Shown: piece by piece, positions 14,688 to 22,013 of the stretch
How positions within the stretch are numbered: the stretch's first letter is position 1
Layout of the letters: every line of letters begins with the position of its first letter
Assembly (NCBI GenBank): GCA_020853455.1
Contig: JADYYV010000116.1
Location: forward strand, 1 to 24,227
DNA: 24,227 bases
Direction: 5' to 3'
Origin: Alphaproteobacteria bacterium
Lineage (GTDB): Bacteria; Pseudomonadota; Alphaproteobacteria; Micavibrionales; UBA2020
Position numbers and translations under genes: made by a program
The notes under the pieces: generated by a model
Databases searched by the model: none
The model's input: only the letters and a program-made list of their open reading frames with translations
What the model was told of the DNA's origin: nothing

Positions 14688-16016
14688 ATGACAGGCCTCA
14701 TCTCACATCCCGCATCATCCCTGAAAGGCGTCGCACGCGCGCCCGGGGATAAATCCATTTCCCACCGGTCGCTGATGTTCGGCGCGCTGGCTGAGGGGGA
14801 GACGGTCATCACCGGCCTGCTGAACGGCGAAGACGTGATGCATACCGGGCAGGCCTTATCCGCGATGGGCGCGGAAATCCATGCGCCCGCGGAAGCAGGC
14901 GGCATCTGGCGCGTGAAGGGCATCGGCGCGGGCGGATTGAAAACCCCGCGCAGCACGGTTTATCTGGGCAATAGCGGTACATCGACGCGGCTGCTGATGG
15001 GCGTGGTGGGCGGCTATCCGATCCATGCGACCTTTACCGGCGACGCGTCGCTCAGCCGCCGCCCCATGGGCCGCGTCATCAAGCCGCTAGCGCAGATGGG
15101 CGTGCAGTTCGAGGCATCGGCGGGCGATATGCTGCCGCTGAAAATCATCGGCAGCGCAAAGCTTGCCCCGATCGAATACACATTGCCCGTCGCATCGGCG
15201 CAGGTGAAATCCGCCATCCTGTTCGCAGGGCTGCATGCCGACGGCGTGACGACCGTGATCGAGCCGGAGCCGACGCGCGACCATACCGAACGCATGCTGA
15301 AATTCTTCGGCGCGAAAATTGAATCCGAAATGACGGGTGGCGCGAATGTGATCCGCCTGACGGGTTTCCCAAGCCTGAAGGCGCAGCCGATCACCGTGCC
15401 GTCCGACCCGTCATCCGCCGCTTTCCTGACGGTCGCCGCGCTGATTACGAAGGATTCCGATGTGCTGATCCCGGGCGTATCCATCAACCCGCTGCGCGCG
15501 GGCATTTACGATACGCTGATCGATATGGGCGGCGACATCACGTTTGAAAACAAGCGCGATATGTCGGGCGAGCCGGTTGCCGATATCCGCGTGAAATCGA
15601 GCGCATTGAAGGGCGTTACCGTGCCGAAAAGCCGCGTGCCGTCGATGATCGACGAATTCCCCGTGCTGTCGGTTGCGGCATCCTTTGCCGAGGGCAAAAC
15701 ATATAGGGCCGACCTGAAAGAATTGCGCGTGAAGGAAAGCGACCGCCTGCTGGCGATTGCAAAGGGTCTGACATCCTGCGGCGTGCTGGCCGAAATGGGC
15801 GAGGATGATCTGACCGTGCATGGTCAGGTACGCCCCAAGGGCGGCTGCATGGTCGCCGCCAACCTCGACCACCGCATCGCCATGAGCTTCCTGGTCATGG
15901 GCATGGCATCCGCCGAACCGATTTCCATCGACGATGCCGAAACCATGAACACCAGCTTCCCGGGTTTCGCCGCGCTGATGAACAGTCTGGGTGCCAAGAT
16001 CAGCCATCAGGCATAA
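14688..16016 (+). CDS. aroA: 3-phosphoshikimate 1-carboxyvinyltransferase (EPSP synthase), class II-like
   Basis: Sixth step of the shikimate pathway: transfers enolpyruvyl from PEP to shikimate 3-phosphate. The 442 residues show PGDKSISHRSLMFGAL (19-34), LGNSGTSTRLLMG (about 92-104), GDASLSRRPMGRV, ASAQVKSA, EPTRDHTERML, RVKESDRL (near residue 347) and NLDHRIAMSFLVMG (about 390). The wording follows the CP4-like class II enzymes. At the site where E. coli has Gly96 this protein keeps Gly, whereas the CP4 enzyme has Ala; the Pro101 position is Leu. The gene starts 39 bp after the GGDEF-EAL gene and is upstream of cmk and rpsA. Confidence 0.96.
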   Translation: MTGLISHPASSLKGVARAPGDKSISHRSLMFGALAEGETVITGLLNGEDVMHTGQALSAMGAEIHAPAEAGGIWRVKGIGAGGLKTPRSTVYLGNSGTSTRLLMGVVGGYPIHATFTGDASLSRRPMGRVIKPLAQMGVQFEASAGDMLPLKIIGSAKLAPIEYTLPVASAQVKSAILFAGLHADGVTTVIEPEPTRDHTERMLKFFGAKIESEMTGGANVIRLTGFPSLKAQPITVPSDPSSAAFLTVAALITKDSDVLIPGVSINPLRAGIYDTLIDMGGDITFENKRDMSGEPVADIRVKSSALKGVTVPKSRVPSMIDEFPVLSVAASFAEGKTYRADLKELRVKESDRLLAIAKGLTSCGVLAEMGEDDLTVHGQVRPKGGCMVAANLDHRIAMSFLVMGMASAEPISIDDAETMNTSFPGFAALMNSLGAKISHQA

Positions 16017-16140
16017 TTGAAGGCGGCCGGTGATCGGGACCAAAACGGTACTCGATGTTTCCTCATGCACCCGATGATCGCCTCTCAAAACGCTGTCTGC
16101 CCCCCTCCTCCACGCGACTCGGGCAGGCGTTTTGCACAAA
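16017..16140 (+). ncRNA. Candidate structured RNA between aroA and cmk
   Basis: Two hairpins follow the aroA stop. Hairpin 1: CGGTGATCGGG region (16028-16038) pairs with CCCGATGATCG (16070-16080), ten of eleven pairs counting one wobble, around a 31 nt loop. Hairpin 2: CAAAACGC (16086-16093) plus CTGCCC (16097-16102) pair with GGGCAG (16121-16126) plus GCGTTTTG (16127-16134), 14 pairs with a 3 nt bulge. CAAAACG also appears in the loop of hairpin 1 (16041-16047), so it could pair with CGTTTTG (16128-16134) instead. It may be an aroA 3' end, an attenuator for cmk, or a small RNA; no known family is recognised. Confidence 0.4.
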
Positions 16141-16233
16141 ATCTTGGAAATCCAAGCCTTTGCGGCGCATCCTGCAACGGGTAACTATCCGCTTGATATT
16201 ATTCGGGTTTTAATGTTACAAAGCGTCCTGCCC

Positions 16234-16265
16234 TTGATACTGTCTTAATATTATGTTAATAATAT
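16234..16265 (+). promoter_or_regulatory. Possible cmk promoter with overlapping palindrome
   Basis: TTGATA (16234-16239) and TAATAA (16257-16262) are 17 bp apart. The -10 side overlaps a perfect inverted repeat, ATATTAT (16248-16254) and ATAATAT (16259-16265), with a 4 bp loop. The -10 match is weak, so this is tentative. Confidence 0.35.
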
Positions 16266-16316
16266 ATGAAGATTTTATTAATGGCTCAACCGCTTTGGGC
16301 ATCCGGGGGATATCAC

Positions 16317-17066
16317 ATGTCTATTCTGAATTTCCGCAAGACCGACTTTATCCCTGAAGAATTCTCGCGGCAGAAGATCGTGATTGCGGTCGATGGTCCT
16401 GCCGCATCGGGCAAAGGCACGCTTGCCCAGAAAATGGCAAAACGCCTTGGATATGCCCATCTGGATTCAGGCGCGCTGTACCGCGCCGTTGCGATGACCG
16501 CGCTTGAAATCGGCGCCGATCCCTCCAGCTTTCAGGAAGTGCAACCGGCCCTGAACATCGTGCTGCGCAACCTGACCCCCGAATTGCTGTCCTGCCCCGA
16601 CCTGCGCACGCCCGAAGTATCGGACGCGGCATCCAAAGTATCGGCGATCCCCGAAGTGCGCGCGGCGCTGCTGCAGCACCAGCGCGATTTCGCAGCGAAT
16701 TTGCCTGCTTATGTGGGCGGTGTCGTGATCGACGGCCGCGATATCGGCACGGTTGTCTGCCCGAATGCGGATATTAAATTCTTTGTGACCGCATCGGTCG
16801 AGGAGCGCGCCCGCCGCCGTTTCCTGGAACTGCAATCCGAACACAAGGAAGCGACGTTTGAACAGGTACTGGCCGACCTTTCCGCCCGCGACCTGCGCGA
16901 TACGACCCGCAAGGTTGCCCCGCTGGTGGCCGCAACCGATGCCTATATCCTCGACACCACCAAGCTGAACCCCGCCGAGACGCTGGACGAGACGATTGCC
17001 GTCATCCGTTCCAAATTCTTGTCGGAATCCGGCGATGTGGCAAAACCCGTCCAAAAAGCGGTCTAA
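16317..17066 (+). CDS. cmk: Cytidylate kinase
   Basis: Phosphorylates CMP and dCMP with ATP. The 249-residue product shows the P-loop VDGPAASGKGTLAQ (about 24-37), the CMP-binding HLDSGALYRAVAM (about 51-63), VIDGRDIGTVVCPNADIKFF (about 138-157), and the C-terminal RDLRDTTRKVAPLVAATDA with LDTT (near 221), all in family order. ATG at 16317 is chosen because GGGGGA lies 6 bp upstream and the extra 17 residues from 16266 are not family-like. Cmk immediately before rpsA is a widely conserved pair. A terminator follows, so rpsA has its own promoter. Confidence 0.95.
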   Translation: MSILNFRKTDFIPEEFSRQKIVIAVDGPAASGKGTLAQKMAKRLGYAHLDSGALYRAVAMTALEIGADPSSFQEVQPALNIVLRNLTPELLSCPDLRTPEVSDAASKVSAIPEVRAALLQHQRDFAANLPAYVGGVVIDGRDIGTVVCPNADIKFFVTASVEERARRRFLELQSEHKEATFEQVLADLSARDLRDTTRKVAPLVAATDAYILDTTKLNPAETLDETIAVIRSKFLSESGDVAKPVQKAV

Positions 17067-17074
17067 ACCCCAGC

Positions 17075-17104
17075 AAAACAGCCATTTTAGGCCTGTTTTT
17101 ATTT
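17075..17104 (+). terminator. Rho-independent terminator of cmk
   Basis: AAAACA-GCC (17075-17083) pairs with GGC-(C)-TGTTTT (17090-17099) around loop ATTTTA, followed by more T residues. One C is bulged. It lies 9 bp after the cmk stop. Confidence 0.65.
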
Positions 17105-17131
17105 GACTCTATCCACGCCCCGCCCTATCTT
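17103..17131 (+). promoter_or_regulatory. Sigma-70 promoter of rpsA
   Basis: TTGACT at 17103-17108 and TATCTT at 17126-17131 are separated by exactly 17 bp, a strong match. Transcription would begin near 17138 and yield a leader of about 170 nt before rpsA. Confidence 0.7.
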
Positions 17132-17137
17132 GCCCTC

Positions 17138-17310
17138 AACCGCTTGAACGGGCCCGGGTGCCGCATGGCAGCCCCTCGAGAGGATTCCAAATACACGGCG
17201 CGACTGGTTCCTCCGCCCTCCCCCAACAGACATGGTTTTTATACCGTCCGATGGCATCGGGAGGCGATGAACGCATACAGCGCGCCGATCTGAAAGAGAG
17301 AAACCAAACA
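17138..17310 (+). promoter_or_regulatory. Long structured leader of rpsA
   Basis: The leader holds a stem between CGC-(C)-CTCCC (17214-17222) and GGGAG-GCG (17259-17266) around about 36 nt, and a purine-rich ribosome site GAAAGAGAG (17292-17300). S1 is known to repress its own translation in enterobacteria, so a leader control site is plausible here. A 42-codon open frame (17165-17293) also fits in it; see findings. Confidence 0.4.
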
Positions 17311-19113
17311 ATGGCAAAAGTAGCAGCCAGAGCACTGTCCGATGTGTCCGTGAAGGACATCACCGGTGAAGACTTCAGCTTCGCGTCCCTGCTGGACGAA
17401 AGCTTCAAAGGCGTTAAATCGTTCGAAGGTTCCGTCGTCGAAGGCACGGTTGTCAGCATCGACAACGATTTCGTGACCCTGGATGTGGGCCTGAAATCCG
17501 AAGGCCGCATCGCGCTTCGCGAATTCGGCATCGGCGGCAACAAGCCCGAAGTCAAAGTCGGCGACAAAGTCGAAGTATTCGTCGAGCGCATGGAGAACAA
17601 GGAAGGCGAAGCCGTCCTGTCCCGCGAAAAAGCGAAACGCGAAGAATCGTGGATCGTCCTCGAAAAACAACATAAAGCGAACGAACGCGTCACCGGCACG
17701 ATCTTCGGCCGCGTCAAAGGCGGCTTCACCGTTGACCTCAACGGCGCCGTTGCGTTCCTGCCCGGCTCGCAGGTTGATATCCGCCCCGTGCGCGACATCA
17801 GCCCGCTGTTCGGCACCCCGCAGCCCTTCCTGATCCTGAAGATGGACCGCCAGCGCGGTAACATCGTCGTGTCGCGCCGCGCGGTTCTCGAAGAATCCCG
17901 CGCAGAGGCACGCTCGGAACTGGTCTCCAACCTGAAAGAAGGCCAGGAGCTGCAAGGCGTCGTCAAGAACATCACCGATTACGGTGCGTTCATCGACCTC
18001 GGCGGCGTGGATGGCCTGCTGCACGTGACCGACATCTCGTGGAAGCGCATCAACCACCCGTCCGAAGTTCTGTCGGTCGGCCAAACCGTCAATGTCAAAA
18101 TCATCCGCTTCAACGAAGAATCCCAGCGCATCAGCCTCGGCATGAAGCAGCTGGAGGGTGATCCCTGGCAGGGCGTCGAAGGCAAGTTCAAGATCGGCCA
18201 GCGTTACACCGGCCGCGTCACGAACATCGCCGATTACGGCGCGTTCGTCGAACTGGGCGAAGGCATCGAAGGCCTTGTCCACGTCTCCGAAATGTCCTGG
18301 ACCAAGAAAAACATCCATCCCGGCAAAATCGTTTCGACCAGCCAGGAAGTGGAAGTGCAGGTTCTTGACGTTGATCTCGCCAAGCGCCGTATCTCTCTCG
18401 GCCTGAAACAGACGCAGGAAAACCCCTGGGGCAAATTCGCCGCGGCTCACAAGGCCGGCGACGTCCTGGAAGGCGAAGTGCGCAACGTCACCGAATTCGG
18501 CCTGTTCGTCGGCATCGGCGACCAGATCGACGGCATGGTCCATATGAGCGACCTGTCGTGGAAAGATTCGGCCGAAGAAGCCATCAAAGCCTTCAAAAAA
18601 GGCGACATGGTGAAGGTAAAAGTGCTGGAAATCGACCCCGAGAAAGAGCGCGTCTCGCTCGGCATCAAGCAACTGGACGGCGAACAGCCTGCTGAAGAAA
18701 ACGGCATGGGCGGCGTTTCCAAGAACTCGGTCGTGACCTGCACGGTCAAGGCGATCACCACGGGCGGCATCGAAGTCACCGTGAACGACAACCTGACCGG
18801 CTTCATCAAGAAGGGCGACCTTTCCCGTGAACGCTCCGAGCAGCGCCCCGACCGTTTCGCCGTTGGCGAAAAAGTCGATGCGAAAGTGCTGAAGATCGAA
18901 CGCGGTTCGAAGAAACTCGAACTGTCGATCAAGCAGCGCGAAATCGACGAAGACAAGCAGGCGATGGCCGAATACGGCTCGTCTGACTCGGGCGCTTCGC
19001 TCGGCGACATCCTGGGCGCGGCCCTGCAGAAAAAAGGCGCGAAAGCGGCTGAATCGGCAGAAGAAGCTCCCAAGAAAGCCAAAAAAGCCAAGAAGGACGA
19101 CACCGAAGAGTAA
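17311..19113 (+). CDS. rpsA: 30S ribosomal protein S1
   Basis: Binds mRNA on the small subunit and helps start translation of structured messages. The 600 residues hold six S1 (OB-fold) repeats, roughly at 33-100, 118-186, 205-275, 290-360, 378-447 and 465-535. The RNA-binding phrases YGAFIDLGG..GLLHVTDISW, YGAFVELG..GLVHVSEMSW and FGLFVGIG..GMVHMSDLSW mark repeats 3 to 5. The end is a Lys/Ala/Glu-rich tail (about 565-600). The ATG at 17311 is chosen because MAKVAARAL is the family N terminus and a ribosome site lies 10 bp upstream, although the frame stays open back to 17158. Codon use is strongly biased, as expected of a highly expressed gene. Confidence 0.97.
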   Translation: MAKVAARALSDVSVKDITGEDFSFASLLDESFKGVKSFEGSVVEGTVVSIDNDFVTLDVGLKSEGRIALREFGIGGNKPEVKVGDKVEVFVERMENKEGEAVLSREKAKREESWIVLEKQHKANERVTGTIFGRVKGGFTVDLNGAVAFLPGSQVDIRPVRDISPLFGTPQPFLILKMDRQRGNIVVSRRAVLEESRAEARSELVSNLKEGQELQGVVKNITDYGAFIDLGGVDGLLHVTDISWKRINHPSEVLSVGQTVNVKIIRFNEESQRISLGMKQLEGDPWQGVEGKFKIGQRYTGRVTNIADYGAFVELGEGIEGLVHVSEMSWTKKNIHPGKIVSTSQEVEVQVLDVDLAKRRISLGLKQTQENPWGKFAAAHKAGDVLEGEVRNVTEFGLFVGIGDQIDGMVHMSDLSWKDSAEEAIKAFKKGDMVKVKVLEIDPEKERVSLGIKQLDGEQPAEENGMGGVSKNSVVTCTVKAITTGGIEVTVNDNLTGFIKKGDLSRERSEQRPDRFAVGEKVDAKVLKIERGSKKLELSIKQREIDEDKQAMAEYGSSDSGASLGDILGAALQKKGAKAAESAEEAPKKAKKAKKDDTEE

Positions 19114-19133
19114 TCTTCCGTTTCGCTTTCGAC

Positions 19134-19169
19134 AAAAAACCCCCGCAAGGCAACTTGCGGGGGTTTTTC
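19134..19169. terminator. Strong bidirectional terminator
   Basis: CCCCCGCAAG (19140-19149), loop GCAA, CTTGCGGGGG (19154-19163): a perfect 10 bp GC-rich stem flanked by A6 and T5. It works as a terminator for rpsA on the plus strand and, read the other way, for the minus-strand gene ending at 19184. Confidence 0.95.
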
Positions 19170-19183
19170 TTTGTGCCGGAAGA

Positions 19184-19960
19184 TCAGCGTGCGCGGCGAC
19201 GGAACTGCGCGGTCTGCGGCGCGGCAATCGCGTGCTGCGTCGATACGCTGTAAACGGGTTTCAACGCGCCCTGTGCCAGCGGCGACTGCGCCACTTCGCA
19301 GCGTTCGCGCAAATGCGATTTCAGGGCTGCCGATGTCTGGCTGAGCGCCTTGTTGATTTCCTGCAGATAGATGCCGTTCGGCCCGTCCGACATGGCGGCC
19401 GCCATATTCGCGTCGTTGACGGGTTCCAGCGCGTGTTTGAACGCGTCGTCCAGCGTCGCGGGCTTGCCGTCGATAAATCCGTAATTGCCTTGCGCGGTGG
19501 CGTCTATCAGCGCCTGCATGCGCCTTGCGCTGTCACGCACGCTCATCGACGCGCTGTTGCTCATGCCGCCCGCCTGGCGTTCCAGCAGGTTCACGAAACC
19601 ATAGATCCCCGTGCCGCCGCTGATGCTGGCCTGCCTTGCCACTTCGGCCTGCGCGTCGGCGTCGAAGGCGAGGGAGATTTTGAGGACCTTCTGCCACAAT
19701 TCGAAAGTCTGCGGCGTCGCGGTGTCGATAAATCCGCCGAACTGCGTGGCATTGCCCGCCGCCTTGCGCCATGCGTCGGCAACTTTATGCGGCGCAAGCG
19801 TGCCGTCCTCCACCGCCGTCGCCAGCACCGCCAGCTCGCGGCTGGCATCGCGATAGATATTGGTGAGCGCGACATTGTCGCTGAGCAGCGCGGCATGATT
19901 GAACACGCGGCGCAACAGGTCGAGCGAGGGATGCGGGGGTGATGTTTCGGGTTGCGCCAT
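19184..19960 (-). CDS. Hypothetical protein, paralogue of the gene at 19968-20387
   Basis: A 258-residue protein I do not recognise. It lacks a signal peptide and membrane segments, is Ala-rich and largely helical. The start VFNHAALLSDN..LTNIYRDASRELAVLATAVEDG (about 19-54) matches the start of the neighbouring 139-residue protein; NYGFIDGKPATLDDAF (about 158-173) matches another part of it; the end, APQTAQFRRRAR, also matches. The middle (about 60-150) is unique and contains a Gly/Ser-rich patch (SISGGTGIYGF). It starts 7 bp after the stop of its paralogue, so they are probably one operon, and it ends at the shared terminator. Function unknown. Confidence 0.75.
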   Translation of the reverse strand: MAQPETSPPHPSLDLLRRVFNHAALLSDNVALTNIYRDASRELAVLATAVEDGTLAPHKVADAWRKAAGNATQFGGFIDTATPQTFELWQKVLKISLAFDADAQAEVARQASISGGTGIYGFVNLLERQAGGMSNSASMSVRDSARRMQALIDATAQGNYGFIDGKPATLDDAFKHALEPVNDANMAAAMSDGPNGIYLQEINKALSQTSAALKSHLRERCEVAQSPLAQGALKPVYSVSTQHAIAAPQTAQFRRRAR

Positions 19961-19967
19961 TTATCCG

Positions 19968-20387
19968 TTATGCCCTTTTGAATTTCGCGGTCGGCGGCGC
20001 TTTGCGGGCATCCAGTCTGACATTCGCGGCCCATACTTCGTCATGCACGTGTTGGATCGCTTTCCACATCGGTTCGCCCTGATCTCTCAACTGCTTGCGC
20101 AAGGCCTCGAAGCCCTCGCCCAATTCAGGATGATCGCCGCGTGACAGCCGCCCGACCTTGTCCGCTGGGGCGACCACGCGGAGCTGCGCCTGCTGGAAGG
20201 TCGCGGGGCTGCCGTCCTGCATGCCATATGATCCGCCCTGCACGAGCGTCGCAAGCTCGCCCAGCAGTTTGGCGGATTCACGATAGAGCTGTTTTGCTTC
20301 AGCAAGCGTGGCGTTATCGGCGGCCTGATTAAAGACGCCCTGAACGCTTTCGATGCGCCACCATTCCGGATTCGCCTGTGCTGGCAT
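19968..20387 (-). CDS. Hypothetical protein, short paralogue of the 258-residue neighbour
   Basis: A 139-residue protein of unknown function. Its first 50 residues (VQGVFNQAADNATLAEAKQL, then YRESAKLLGELATLVQGG) align with residues 16-54 of the following gene, and SYGMQDGSPATFQQA aligns with the YGF-DGKPAT segment about 100 residues later there; both proteins end in AP-x-TA-x-F followed by basic residues. It therefore looks like the same protein without the middle part. It is soluble and helical with conserved aromatic residues at the start (PEWWRIES). A sigma-70-like promoter and a GAGGG ribosome site lie just upstream, making it the first gene of this pair. Confidence 0.75.
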   Translation of the reverse strand: MPAQANPEWWRIESVQGVFNQAADNATLAEAKQLYRESAKLLGELATLVQGGSYGMQDGSPATFQQAQLRVVAPADKVGRLSRGDHPELGEGFEALRKQLRDQGEPMWKAIQHVHDEVWAANVRLDARKAPPTAKFKRA

Positions 20388-20415
20388 GTTATCCCTCTGT
20401 TTTTAAAGCTGAACA

Positions 20416-20444
20416 AGGGTAATTGTATTATGGCAAATTGTCAA
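20416..20444 (-). promoter_or_regulatory. Sigma-70 promoter of the paralogous gene pair
   Basis: On the minus strand a perfect TTGACA (20444-20439) is followed after 17 bp by TACCCT (20421-20416). Transcription would begin near 20409, about 20 bases before the ATG at 20387. Confidence 0.6.
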
Positions 20445-20455
20445 GGGTTGATGGA

Positions 20456-20480
20456 ATATCCCTTTCTTATCAAAGGATAT
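20456..20480. repeat. Inverted repeat after the 63-residue gene
   Basis: ATATCCCTTT (20456-20465) and AAAGGATAT (20472-20480) pair over nine positions with one bulged base around a 6 nt loop. It starts at the stop codon of the small upstream gene. No T run follows on the minus strand, so it may protect the mRNA 3' end rather than terminate. Confidence 0.45.
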
Positions 20481-20671
20481 TACTTCACAACCTTCAGCTC
20501 GGTTTTGGCGAGGAATTTGAACACGCCATCCAGGGAATCTTGGTACTCCTCCCAGCGGCGCTGTTGTTCCGCGCGGGGCAGGTCCGCGATATCGGCACGC
20601 GCGAGGAAGGTTTCGCAGATGGTGGCTTCGGGGAACAGTTCTTTGACCTTGAGGCGTGCGCGCATTGTCAT
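20480..20671 (-). CDS. Small hypothetical protein
   Basis: A 63-residue soluble, charged protein with no domain I recognise. It is probably helical throughout, with an Arg/Glu-rich centre (LPRAEQQRRWEEYQDSLDG) and a basic end (KTELKVVK). Two ATGs (20671 and 20665) compete; AAGGA is 4-5 bases before the first and about 10 before the second, so the second may be the real start (61 residues). It begins 6 bp after the stop of the membrane-protein gene and is likely co-transcribed with it. Confidence 0.6.
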   Translation of the reverse strand: MTMRARLKVKELFPEATICETFLARADIADLPRAEQQRRWEEYQDSLDGVFKFLAKTELKVVK

Positions 20672-20677
20672 TGTTCC

Positions 20678-21829
20678 TTACGGCGTCGCGATTTTCGGCG
20701 GGCGGTTGCCGTGTTCGGGCGGCTGGATCGCTTCGGCGGCCGGCTGCTGGTTTTCGTTCGCGGGCGCGGGCGGCGTGATTTTCGCCTTGAGCGCGAAGAC
20801 CTGCTGCAGATCGACGCGGTCGAGATCGGCGGGCTTCACTTCCGGCGCGGGGATATGGATGTTGGTGTTCGCGGCGGTCAGCGGCTGCGGCGTTGTCGTC
20901 GCGACAGGCGTGGGCAGCGGTTTCTGTTCCGCAACCACGGGCTTGTTCTTGCCGTAGCCGAACAGTTTCAGCGGCGCGGTCACGATGTTTTTGAAAATCT
21001 GCTTCGCGCCGCCCGGCGTGATGCGGCGTTCCATTTCGGCTAGCACGACGGCATTCAAAAGATGCGCGCCCGCGATAAGGCCGTGGCCGTTCGTATGGCC
21101 GATGCCGGCAAACACGCCAGCCGCGCCAGCGGTAATCAGTTTCGGATGGCCTTCATGTTCGGGGCGGTTCTGGATGGAGTTTTTCACGCCCAGCACGAAA
21201 GCGACCGCGACGACCGGCAGGATGAACAGCGCAGCGCCGCCCGCCATCAGGCCCGCCAGCGCGAAGCCCGCGTTCAGGTAAATGTCAGGCCGCTTGAACA
21301 TCGTGACGACGATTTCCGCCGCGCGCGCGATGCCTTTTTTCGGCAGGGCGACGGGTTTATCTTTTACGTCGGCGATATGTCTTTTCGAGATCGATTCAGC
21401 AAGCGTGAAGTTTGCGGCGGCAAACAGGAAGCTGGCGGCGGCAGGCAGCCAGGCGCCGGAAGCAACCGTTGCGCCCGCGACCACAAGAAGCGCCAAAGCG
21501 CCGGCGCGCAAGGGGGTGCGGTCGTCGAATACGAATTGCTTGAAGCGCGGATGTTTATCAAGCCAGCTGGGCTGCAGCACGGCTGCGGTTTTGAGCGTGG
21601 CGGCGATGCCCGTTGCGGTCAGCATCGCGCCGAGGCCGACGGGGTTTGTGCCGGCGAACATCAACACGTCTGCGGTGGTGTAGGCGATGCCCGGATCCAG
21701 CACGACGTGCTTGGTAAGAGCGCCGGGAATTTCCCAGCCTTCGGGTTTGTCGATTTTCTCTTTAGGACCTGCTGCGACCATGCTCTCGAAATACTCCTGC
21801 AAGCGGTGCTTCTGCGCCATCAAATTCAT
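20678..21829 (-). CDS. Multi-pass membrane protein with proline-rich C terminus, unknown function
   Basis: From the ATG at 21829 this protein has 383 residues. It shows four hydrophobic regions, near 44-72, 96-132, 174-206 and 222-257, some long enough for two helices, so five to seven membrane passes are possible. They are Ala/Gly-rich (GALALLVVAGATVASGAW, LAGLMAGGAALFILPVVAV). A Pro/Ala/Gln-rich tail of about 90 residues follows (PLPTPVATTTPQPLT, PPAPANENQQPAAE), likely disordered. A GHTNGHG segment lies before the last hydrophobic region. TTG at 21868 is an in-frame alternative start but sits in a hairpin. I do not recognise the family. Confidence 0.7.
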   Translation of the reverse strand: MNLMAQKHRLQEYFESMVAAGPKEKIDKPEGWEIPGALTKHVVLDPGIAYTTADVLMFAGTNPVGLGAMLTATGIAATLKTAAVLQPSWLDKHPRFKQFVFDDRTPLRAGALALLVVAGATVASGAWLPAAASFLFAAANFTLAESISKRHIADVKDKPVALPKKGIARAAEIVVTMFKRPDIYLNAGFALAGLMAGGAALFILPVVAVAFVLGVKNSIQNRPEHEGHPKLITAGAAGVFAGIGHTNGHGLIAGAHLLNAVVLAEMERRITPGGAKQIFKNIVTAPLKLFGYGKNKPVVAEQKPLPTPVATTTPQPLTAANTNIHIPAPEVKPADLDRVDLQQVFALKAKITPPAPANENQQPAAEAIQPPEHGNRPPKIATP

Positions 21830-21846
21830 ACCGCGACTATGGGGCT

Positions 21847-21868
21847 TTGCCCAACGGTATTTGGGCAA
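21847..21868. repeat. Perfect 8 bp inverted repeat before the membrane-protein gene
   Basis: TTGCCCAA (21847-21854), loop CGGTAT, TTGGGCAA (21861-21868), followed on the plus strand by TTTT. In the mRNA of the minus-strand gene it forms a hairpin 18 bases before the ATG at 21829. It could be a leader structure or, on the plus strand, a weak terminator; no plus-strand gene ends here. Confidence 0.5.
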
Positions 21869-21949
21869 TTTTGTTTCCCGTCAACCAGTTAAGTAAAAAT
21901 TTGCCCTAATATCAGGTATTTGGATACCAGCCGGTTATGCTCATTTGCT

Positions 21950-21985
21950 GTAAAAATATTTTTCCCGCATCCATAATTCCGGGAA
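21950..21985 (-). terminator. Probable terminator after the YgjP-like gene
   Basis: On the minus strand TTCCCG (21985-21980) and CGGGAA (21967-21962) form a 6 bp stem with a 12 nt loop, followed by AAATATTTTTA. It lies about 30 bp after the stop at 22014 and would end the leuA transcript. The stem is short, so it is tentative. Confidence 0.4.
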
Positions 21986-22013
21986 TCAAAACCCTGTTTT
22001 GTGCGATGCAGCA

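Noticed and set aside
17158..17310. N-terminal extension of ribosomal protein S1
   Set aside because: The frame is open, but the extension is not S1-like and the ATG at 17311 has a good ribosome site and the family N terminus.
17239..19227. A 662-codon open frame on the strand opposite rpsA
   Set aside because: It mirrors the highly biased rpsA codons, has Phe/Asp/Val-rich low-complexity content with no motif, and crosses the terminator. It is an antisense shadow.
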